From assembly GCA_035719045.1 (NCBI GenBank), contig DASTGO010000114.1:1-14770 (forward strand): a stretch of 14,770 nucleotides of DNA. The letters are read 5' to 3'. The notes below the pieces were generated by a model. That model was not told where the DNA came from and did not search any database. It saw only the letters and a program-made list of their open reading frames with translations. This stretch comes from DASTGO01 sp035719045. Lineage in GTDB: Bacteria > Actinomycetota > Actinomycetes > Actinomycetales > Kineosporiaceae. A program made the position numbers and the translations under genes. Positions 1 to 5,924 of the stretch are shown piece by piece (position 1 is the first letter of the stretch; every line of letters begins with the position of its first letter).

Positions 1-109
1 TCAGTCGCCCGACCTGATAGGTGGGCACCGGCATCTTCCCGGCCGCGTGCCAGCGGCGGGCGGTGTCATAGGACACTCCCTGCACCGACGCCCACTCCTT
101 CAGGTTCAC
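1..109 (-). CDS. IS607-family serine transposase TnpA, N-terminal 36 residues (open at window start)
   Basis: The minus strand reads from a GTG at 109 leftward off the window without a stop. The visible residues begin VNLKEWASVQGVSYDTARRW and continue with HAAGKMPVPTYQVGRL. This matches the N-terminal MerR-like helix-turn-helix of IS607-type TnpA: an N-x-K-x-W-A opening, a G-V-S/H-x-x-T-A-x-R-W recognition helix, then G-x-x-P-V-P. In that family this DNA-binding head precedes a serine-recombinase catalytic domain and usually a downstream tnpB; both would lie to the left and cannot be seen. IS607 enzymes cut and rejoin through a phosphoserine intermediate and leave no target duplication. An excisionase or BldC-like HTH protein is an alternative, but the LKEWA...PVP pattern favours IS607. 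The Shine-Dalgarno is poor, which is common at element ends. Confidence 0.72.
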   Translation of the reverse strand, partial: MNLKEWASVQGVSYDTARRWHAAGKMPVPTYQVGRL

Positions 110-121
110 ACCGCCACTCTA

Positions 122-151
122 GCACGCTAATGCACGCTAATGCACGTTGCA
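122..151. repeat. Three 10-bp tandem repeats at the IS607-like element end
   Basis: The unit GCACGCTAAT occurs at 122-131 and 132-141 and is followed by a partial third copy (GCACGTTGCA) at 142-151. The repeats sit between the transposase start codon at 109 and the truncated exporter remnant. A 10-bp period puts each copy on the same DNA face. IS607-family ends are bound by several transposase dimers at subterminal repeats, so these are candidate TnpA binding sites. That role is inferred from position and spacing. Confidence 0.6.
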
Positions 152-388
152 ATGTCAACTATTGCTGCCCTGCTGCTGCTCGGGTCGGTGGCGGCCGGAC
201 ACGGGGGCGATCGCTGGGCCTTCGGTGCGGGGGCCGCACTGGCCAGCGCCTGCTGGTTCACCGGACTCGGCTTCGGGGCCCGGTTGCTGAGCGGTCTGTT
301 CGCCCGGCCCGCGGCCTGGCGGGTGCTCGACGCCGTCGTGGCGGCGACCATGACCGCCGTGGCGCTGGGACTGCTGCGCCGGTTGTGA
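152..388 (+). pseudogene. LysE/ArgO-family amino-acid exporter, C-terminal remnant
   Basis: The frame ending at 388 encodes about 75-80 residues that look like the last third of a LysE/ArgO exporter. The landmarks are LLLLGSVAAGHG, then WFTGLGFGARLL, then FARPAAWRVLDAVVAATM and a hydrophobic end ALGLLRRL. Two membrane helices are visible (roughly AFGAGAALASACWFTGLGFG and LDAVVAATMTAVALGLL). Full family members are about 200 residues with five or six helices that export lysine, arginine or related amino acids. Here the N-terminal two-thirds is absent, and the sequence just upstream is the IS607-like repeat array. ATG codons at 140 and 152 could allow translation of a short peptide, but it would lack most of the transport path. 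I therefore call it a broken gene. The first homologous codon is near 164-170. Confidence 0.68.
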
Positions 389-570
389 CCCCACCCCGGA
401 GCGTGGCCGAATCCACGCGCCCGACGACCTGCTCCACGGCTCCCGGTCCGCCGACCGGGTGAATCCGGCGACGCTGGGTTATTGCGGCCGGGGGAGCCGC
501 CGATCCCCGCTTCGACAGACTCCCACCCTTCCGGCGGACCCACACCGCCGGCACGACCGAAGAAGCCTCC
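389..570. other. Intergenic stretch after the exporter remnant, with a small hairpin
   Basis: No convincing gene is seen. CCCGGT at 442-447 pairs with ACCGGG at 454-459 around a 6-base loop, which could act as a weak terminator for the old exporter gene; no T-tract follows. The final 100 bases should contain the promoter of the secreted-protein gene, but no clear -10/-35 pair stands out. A weak GAAG about 9 bases before 571 may be its ribosome binding site. Confidence 0.35.
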
Positions 571-1329
571 ATGCGCCCGCTGGTCCGCACCGCCCGCCAC
601 CGTCTCACCCGGCCCGCCACCCCTGACCGGGGACGGTCCCGCCCGTCCCGGACCCGGCTGCGGGCCATCGCCCCCGCGCTGGCCGCCGCAGCCGTGGCGA
701 CCGGTCTGGCCGGAACCGCCGTGCTGCCGGCCCAGGCGTCGGTGTCCGCGACCACCACCGGGACCGTGCGCGTGGTGATCTCCGGGCCGACCGTCGACGT
801 CGTGGTCCCACTGGTCAGCGGTGCGCCGATCGCGTCCAGCGGGGTGCACGTCGTGGTCCTGCAGGGTCCCGGGGTTGCGCTGTGGTCCGGGGCGGCGACC
901 CCGCAACTGGTCGTCCGGGGCACGGTCTCCGCGCGAAGCCTCACCCTCGGCAGCCAGACCTGGACCGCGGTGGACGCCGGGGACTCCCAGTCGGTCAACC
1001 TGCCCGTCCTCGTGCTGCGCCAGTCCCGGGTCACCGGGTCGACCTTCACCTCCCCGGCGCGTGGTCAGGTGTCCGCCGTGGTGAAACTGCAGCACTTCGA
1101 CCCCGCGCTCGGCCGGTGGGCGCCCAGCAAGCGCAGCCCCGCTGTCATCCAGGGCCTGCGGGGCGGCCGCTGGGTCAACCTGACCACGCTGACGACGGAC
1201 CCGGTCACCGGCACCGCGGCGGGGACGTTCCCGATGGCGTCCGGGCCCCAGCAGGTGCGCGTGGTGCGTCCCGAGGGGGCGACCGTCACCGGACTGATCT
1301 CCGCACCGCTCTCGATCCGGGTCCGCTGA
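571..1329 (+). CDS. Secreted beta-rich protein of unknown function
   Basis: This 252-residue protein has an unusually long, Arg-rich N-terminus (about 12 Arg in the first 31 residues). A hydrophobic Ala/Val segment at about 33-52 follows, then LPAQA and Ser, giving a probable signal-peptidase I site after Ala56 (A-Q-A). The mature part contains no cysteine and has alternating Val/Thr/Ser stretches typical of beta sandwiches. The C-terminal half (about 165-252) has the pattern of actinobacterial Ig-like surface domains: a basic/aromatic strand, G-R-W-V, T-T-D-x-x-T-G-T-A-x-G-T-F, then V-R-V-V-R-P and a final strand. It has no LPxTG motif or lipobox, so it is probably released or loosely wall-held. 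The ATG at 571 is the only start giving a signal peptide, though the n-region is long enough to leave some doubt. No function is assigned. Confidence 0.72.
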   Translation: MRPLVRTARHRLTRPATPDRGRSRPSRTRLRAIAPALAAAAVATGLAGTAVLPAQASVSATTTGTVRVVISGPTVDVVVPLVSGAPIASSGVHVVVLQGPGVALWSGAATPQLVVRGTVSARSLTLGSQTWTAVDAGDSQSVNLPVLVLRQSRVTGSTFTSPARGQVSAVVKLQHFDPALGRWAPSKRSPAVIQGLRGGRWVNLTTLTTDPVTGTAAGTFPMASGPQQVRVVRPEGATVTGLISAPLSIRVR

Positions 1330-1597
1330 CCCCGTCGTCCATCCGGCACAGGTTCCCGCCACACGGAGGGCGAGCCCCGGACGGCAGCGGGCATGACGGG
1401 CGATCCCGCGACCGGATGCCCCACCACGGCAGAGCTGTTCGGTCGGGCCCGGACGCCGGTCCGAGTTGCCCGGGGTGATCTGACGTGTCTGTCAGCTATG
1501 GCAGACTCACACATCTGTACTGCCCGCCTTCGTGCAACACCCTTGGGGTGGGGACTGACCGGCCAGGGTCTGGCGGCCCTCTGTCACTGAGTGTGGA
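1330..1597. other. Intergenic region upstream of the glycan operon, with hairpins and probable promoter
   Basis: No gene is supported here. From about 1480 to 1530 the sequence is clearly less GC-rich than its surroundings, which suits a promoter or operator for the rgpF-like operon. An imperfect inverted repeat, GTCTGTCA at 1487-1494 and TGGCAGAC at 1499-1506 around a GCTA loop (7 of 8 Watson-Crick pairs plus G-T), lies in it. A small hairpin GCCAG/CTGGC occupies 1562-1574, shortly before the start codon at 1598. I could not match a convincing -35/-10 pair. Confidence 0.35.
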
Positions 1598-2539
1598 ATG
1601 CGAACACTTGTCGTCATGGCGCACTACGACGCCACGGGATCCGTTGCCCCGCACGTCCGGCGGCATGTGGCCGCGCTGGGTGAGGTCGCCGACCGCCTCA
1701 TCGTCGTCAGTACCGCTCAGTTCACCGATGAGGCCGCGAAGAAGGATCTGGAGAGCCTCTGCGAGCTGACGGTCCGCTCGAACGTCGGATACGACTTCTT
1801 CAGCTACCGCGCCGGCCTGGCCCAGGTCGAGGACCTGCACACCTATGACCTGGTGCTGATCTGCAACGACTCCTACATCGGGCCGGTCCGGCCGTTCACG
1901 CGCATCCTGGACGAGATGGCCGCCCGCCCCGTCGACTACTGGGGCCTGACCCTGTCCGACAGCCCGAGCCCGCATGTGCAGAGCTTCTTCATGGGATTTC
2001 GGAACTGGGTGGTCCGGTCGCAGGCGTTCACCGACTTCTGGCGGACGATGCGGCCCGCCGAGGGCCGCCAGGACGCCATCGACCGGTTCGAGCTCGGCTT
2101 CAGCGCCACCCTCGCCTCGACCGGATTCCGCGCCGGCAGCTACTTCGAGCCGACGGCCGCCGACCGGGCCCTCGCCCGGCGCCGGATGCTGTGGGCCGGC
2201 TGGTCCAATCTGGCCGACCTGCCCCCCGGTCGCCGGATCCGGACCCGGATGCGGTTGCGCCTGACCGACGAGTGGAACCCGATGGCCGCCCTGGCCGACC
2301 GGGTGCTCGACGACGGGCGGTTGCCCGTGGTCAAGTTCGACACCCTGCGCTACGACCCCTACCGGCTCGGCTCGGGGCGCCTGCTCAGGGCGTGCGAGCG
2401 ACGCTACCCCGAGCACTTCGAGGGTGTGCGGGACTATCTGGAGCAGACCAACGCCATGTACCCGGATCGCCGCCCGAAGCGTCGGCTCCCCGCCGAACCC
2501 CCCGTCGCCCTGCGGCCCTTCGTCGGGTACGGCGGATGA
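1598..2539 (+). CDS. RgpF-family (rhamnan synthesis F) glycan biosynthesis protein
   Basis: This is a 313-residue cytoplasmic protein with the marks of the rhamnan synthesis protein F family. It has an opening beta strand TLVVMAHYD with a following V-A-P-H-V, N-V-G-Y-D at 62-66 followed by FFSYRAGL, CNDSYIG at 89-95 after an YDLVL strand, and K-F-D-T-L-R-Y-D-P-Y near 246-255. RgpF proteins take part in building rhamnose-containing wall polysaccharide in streptococci, and homologues occur in many surface-glycan clusters. By family this one probably adds or modifies sugars on a surface polymer. The next gene, a multidomain glycosyltransferase, starts inside its stop codon (ATGA), so the two are translationally coupled and should act together. 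The ATG at 1598 is directly followed by the conserved first strand, but only a weak GA-rich binding site precedes it. Acceptor and sugar donor are not known from sequence. Confidence 0.8.
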   Translation: MRTLVVMAHYDATGSVAPHVRRHVAALGEVADRLIVVSTAQFTDEAAKKDLESLCELTVRSNVGYDFFSYRAGLAQVEDLHTYDLVLICNDSYIGPVRPFTRILDEMAARPVDYWGLTLSDSPSPHVQSFFMGFRNWVVRSQAFTDFWRTMRPAEGRQDAIDRFELGFSATLASTGFRAGSYFEPTAADRALARRRMLWAGWSNLADLPPGRRIRTRMRLRLTDEWNPMAALADRVLDDGRLPVVKFDTLRYDPYRLGSGRLLRACERRYPEHFEGVRDYLEQTNAMYPDRRPKRRLPAEPPVALRPFVGYGG

Positions 2540-5500
2540 ACCAGGACCTGGCGGCCCTGCTGGGGGCGATCGGGCGGCGCATCCCCAGGGCCACTCCGCT
2601 GGTGGAACGGCTCGGCGAGCGCCGCCGGGGGCGGCAACTGGTCGACAGCGGCCTGTTCGACCTCGCCTGGTACGAACTGCAGTCCGGCTGCCGGTTCCCC
2701 TCGGCCGTGGCGGCTGCGAGCGACTACGTGCGGCAGGGTCGACGGGCCGGACTGTCACCCCACCCGCTGTTCGAGCCGGCCTGGTACGACCCGCTGGAGT
2801 GGCGGACCCGGCCGATCGAGCCCCTGGTCTACTACCTCGGACGGTTGCGGCGGCGTCCGTCGAAGATCACCCACCCGCTGTTCGGGCCTGCTCGCTACCT
2901 GGCCGACCATCCGAAGTCGCTCCAGCACCCCAGCGGCCCGCTGGGGCACTTCATGGCGTCGGTGACACCGCAGACCCCGGTCGACCTCGGGCATGTCTTC
3001 GACCGGCCGGCCTCCGCCACCTGGGGCGAGATCCGGTCCCACCTGGAGGCCGTGGTCCGGCAGCTACAGCAGGACCCGGTCGGTCCGGCCGGTGCGGTCC
3101 CGGCGCAGGCGGCAGCCTGGCCCGCGGCGCCGCAGGAGCCCCAGGACCCCGGCCGTCCGCTGGTCAGCATCGTGTTCCCCGTCCACGACGGCGTGCGCCG
3201 GCTGCAGGCCCTGCTCTCGGCGATCCTCGCGCAGCGGTTGTCCGACCTCGAGCTCCTCGTCGTGGACGCCGGCTCGACCGACGACACCGGTCCCGTGGTC
3301 GAGGGCTTCCGGCACTTCGATCCCCGGGTGCGCCTGTTCACCACCGAGTGGCGCGGCCTGGAGAACGCACGGAACGAGGGCCTGGCGGCCGCCCTCGGCC
3401 GGTACGTCGCCTTCGCGGATCCGGGCACGATCTGGGCCCCGGACTTCCTGCAGCGCATGGTCACCGAGATGGAGCGGCGAGCCCTGCCGGCGGCCCGCGC
3501 CAGCCTCGGCGAGGAGGAGAGCGGGGGACGGGTCCTGCCGGAGACGTCCGGTGACCGCGCCGAACTACTGGCCGCGGGACGCCTGGACCTGTCCGCCGTC
3601 GTGCTCCGCCGGGACCTGCTCCGCCAGACCGGCGGCACCCTTCCCGAACTCGGCTCCGCGGCCGGACATGAGCTGCTGCTGCGGGTCTCCACCCTGGTCC
3701 GGGTGCCCCGGCTGGCCGTGCTCGCCGGCGTGTACCGGCCCGAGGACGACGACGAGGACGAGGACGAGGCGGACGACGGCCGCAGCCGAGAGAACGGCCA
3801 CGGGGCCCTCGAGTCCCGGTCGCTGCCCGCGGCGGACGATCCCGTCCAGCCCGCGGACGCGGCCCGCGCCCGGCACCTGCTGGACTGGGACGCCGCCACC
3901 CGCAGCCCCGACGTGGCCGGCCGGGTGGCGGTGGTGATCCCCGTCGTGGACGCCGCTCGCCTGGCCCGCGTCTGTGTCGCGGCGGCCCTGAGATCCGCCG
4001 ACCGCAGCGGCCTGGACCTCGAGGTGATCCTGGTCGACCACGGGCAGTTGCGCTCGGAGCAGGTCTGCCTCGGGGCACTGACCCTGGCCGACCCTCGGGT
4101 CCGGGTGGTCCGGACGCCGCCGCGGATCAGCCGGCCGCTGGCGTTCGACGCCGGGATCGCCGCGGCCCGGGCGCAGTACGTTGTGACCTGCCCACCGGAG
4201 CTCGAGCTGCTGCCCGGTGTGCTGGAGGCGATCGTCGAGGCCCTGCGCGACGAGTCCACCGGATGCGTCCAGCCGGTGATCGTGGGCACCGACGGCACCG
4301 TGGCCTCGGCGGGCCTCGGGTTCACCGCGGGCGGGGCCCAGCCGGTACCGCTGTTCCGGGGACATCCGGTCGACGACGTGCTCGCCCTCGGCGAGATCAC
4401 CCGCATCCCGGCTCTGCTCGGCGAACTCTGGGGGGCCAGGCGCGCGGACCTCGCCGCGGTGGGCGGACTCGACTGCGGTTTCGCGCAGTCCTGGGCCGAG
4501 GCTGACCTGTCCCTGCGGCTGGCCGCCGCCGGGCGCGGCTCCTGCCGGCTGCTGCCGAACGTCCTTGCGGAGGTCTCCGGCGACGCCCGGCCTCCCATGC
4601 CGATGCCGCGGCTGGTCGCCGACACCTGGCGGTTCGTCGCGCGGTGGCGCGACCGGCTTCCCCGGCAGGGGCAGGCGGCCTGGGCCCTCGCCGGGCTGAA
4701 CGTCGCGCACCATCAGGTGACCCGGCGGCAGGAAGATCCGTCCCGGTTGCGCGCCGTGGTCACGCGGCCGCCCCGGCTCGTGGCCGACGGTCCCGCCCGG
4801 GGCAAGCCCTCGCTGCGCTGGTCGGTGAAGGTCCCCGGATCCGGCCTGCCGCTGGCCCGGCTCGGACGGGAGTGGCGGTTCGCCGCGCAGATCGCGCAGG
4901 CGCTGCGGGTCCTGGGCCAGGACGTGGTGATCGACGGCCGGGAGAGCTACCGCCGCCCCACCGCCTACCTCGATGACGTCAACCTCGTGCTCCGCGGCGC
5001 CGACCCGGTGGACGCCGAGAGCCCGGCGACGGGGCTGCTGTGGGTGATCGGCCAGCCCGAGGAACTCGCCGTGGACGAACTACGCAGCTACGCGCGGGTG
5101 CTGTCCACCAGTCCGCTGTGGGCGCAGCGCGCCGGCACACGGTACGAGATCGACGTGGAGGTGCTGCCCCCGGCCACCGACCCGCTGCGGTTCCGGCCCG
5201 GTACCGACGAGCCGCAGACTCCTGCGGACGAGTTCGGACCCGACGGTGTGCCGAGCCTGCTGTACGTGGGCGACCGCCGCGGCAGGGTCCCGCACGGGCT
5301 CCGCAACGCCCTGGAGATCGGTGCGGACCTGCACGTCTTCGGGGCCGGGTGGGAGGACGTGCTGCCCGAGGAGGTGCTGCGCGGCCCGCGTCCCGGGGCA
5401 GAGCGTCTGGGCGAGCTCTACCGGCGGGCGGGAGTGGTGCTGCTGGACCACCGCGACCCCGAACGGCTGGGGGGTTTCGTGTCCGCCTCCGCCTACGACG

Positions 5501-5790
5501 TGCTGGCCTGCGGCAGCAGACTCGCCTGCGATGCGGTCCAGGGCCTGGAACTGGCCCTGCCGGAGGGCCCCCGGGTCTGGGAGACGGCCCCGGACCTGGC
5601 CGAACTCCTGGACGACGTGCAGCAGCACTTCCCGGACCGGGCGGCCCGCCTGGCCCTGGCCCGCACCGTGCGCGATCAGCACAGCTGGCACGGCCGTGCC
5701 ACCCGGCTGCTCGACCTCGCGCTGGCGGCCAGGGAGGGGGCACCGCTGCCGGACGAGGCGCGCCGGGGCAATCTGGTCGGGGGCGCCTGA
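2536..5790 (+). CDS. Three-domain glycosyltransferase (two GT2-like domains plus a CgeB-like GT-B domain)
   Basis: A large (1084-residue) cytoplasmic protein. Residues 40-145 hold three degenerate repeats of the F-D-x-x-W-Y / H-P-L-F-x-P-x-W-Y / G-P-A-R-Y-L type seen at the front of many surface-glycan transferases. Domain A (about 208-400) is a GT-A fold of family 2 type: VSIVFPVHDG, then VVDAGSTDD, then ENARNEGLAAALGRYVAFAD. An acidic linker (about 403-414) follows. Domain B (about 462-690) is a second GT2-like unit (VAVVIPVVD, VILVDHG, AEADLSLRL at 654-662). Domain C (about 760-1070) resembles CgeB-like glycosyl_trans_1_2 proteins: RWSVKVPG, SLLYVGDRRG, LHVFGAGW, then SASAYDVLACGSRLACD. 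The start at 2536 overlaps the previous stop (ATGA). Domain A shows D-P-G where DxD is expected, and domain B shows C-P-P-E, so catalysis may rest on domain C or be unusual. Sugar and acceptor are unknown. Confidence 0.82.
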   Translation: MNQDLAALLGAIGRRIPRATPLVERLGERRRGRQLVDSGLFDLAWYELQSGCRFPSAVAAASDYVRQGRRAGLSPHPLFEPAWYDPLEWRTRPIEPLVYYLGRLRRRPSKITHPLFGPARYLADHPKSLQHPSGPLGHFMASVTPQTPVDLGHVFDRPASATWGEIRSHLEAVVRQLQQDPVGPAGAVPAQAAAWPAAPQEPQDPGRPLVSIVFPVHDGVRRLQALLSAILAQRLSDLELLVVDAGSTDDTGPVVEGFRHFDPRVRLFTTEWRGLENARNEGLAAALGRYVAFADPGTIWAPDFLQRMVTEMERRALPAARASLGEEESGGRVLPETSGDRAELLAAGRLDLSAVVLRRDLLRQTGGTLPELGSAAGHELLLRVSTLVRVPRLAVLAGVYRPEDDDEDEDEADDGRSRENGHGALESRSLPAADDPVQPADAARARHLLDWDAATRSPDVAGRVAVVIPVVDAARLARVCVAAALRSADRSGLDLEVILVDHGQLRSEQVCLGALTLADPRVRVVRTPPRISRPLAFDAGIAAARAQYVVTCPPELELLPGVLEAIVEALRDESTGCVQPVIVGTDGTVASAGLGFTAGGAQPVPLFRGHPVDDVLALGEITRIPALLGELWGARRADLAAVGGLDCGFAQSWAEADLSLRLAAAGRGSCRLLPNVLAEVSGDARPPMPMPRLVADTWRFVARWRDRLPRQGQAAWALAGLNVAHHQVTRRQEDPSRLRAVVTRPPRLVADGPARGKPSLRWSVKVPGSGLPLARLGREWRFAAQIAQALRVLGQDVVIDGRESYRRPTAYLDDVNLVLRGADPVDAESPATGLLWVIGQPEELAVDELRSYARVLSTSPLWAQRAGTRYEIDVEVLPPATDPLRFRPGTDEPQTPADEFGPDGVPSLLYVGDRRGRVPHGLRNALEIGADLHVFGAGWEDVLPEEVLRGPRPGAERLGELYRRAGVVLLDHRDPERLGGFVSASAYDVLACGSRLACDAVQGLELALPEGPRVWETAPDLAELLDDVQQHFPDRAARLALARTVRDQHSWHGRATRLLDLALAAREGAPLPDEARRGNLVGGA

Positions 5791-5803
5791 CGGCAACCGT
5801 GCG

Positions 5804-5828
5804 GGCAGGGCGCCGTCGGCGCCCTGCC
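5804..5828. terminator. Perfect 11-bp hairpin between convergent genes
   Basis: GGCAGGGCGCC (5804-5814) pairs perfectly with GGCGCCCTGCC (5818-5828) around a 3-base loop. It lies 14 bases after the glycosyltransferase stop and about 100 bases beyond the stop of the oppositely oriented tRNA synthetase gene. There is no T-tract, as is usual for high-GC actinobacterial hairpin terminators. It probably stops transcription from the left and possibly from both sides. Confidence 0.7.
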
Positions 5829-5924
5829 ACAGCGCGACGGCGGTTCACTCTCAGGCAGATGCGGGCCGCGCAGGCGCGAGGGGCCGGTCGTGGTGGGGAG
5901 GCAGCAGCTCCGCCGCCCGTCCGG

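Larger units (their letters stand above)
1..163 (-). mobile_element. End of an IS607-like insertion element (tnpA-proximal end)
   Basis: The interval combines the start of a TnpA-like gene reading away from the boundary, the 10-bp repeats, and an abrupt switch to LysE-family coding sequence starting between about 150 and 170. This is the usual layout of the left end of an IS607 element, with the end, then tnpA, then tnpB. The exact junction cannot be fixed because the family makes no target duplication, so 163 is an estimate. The rest of the element lies outside the window. Confidence 0.55.

Noticed and set aside
2191..2535. Extension of the large glycosyltransferase upstream of 2536
   Set aside because: It would lie fully inside the rgpF-like gene and encodes Arg/Pro-rich sequence; the ATGA overlap marks the start.
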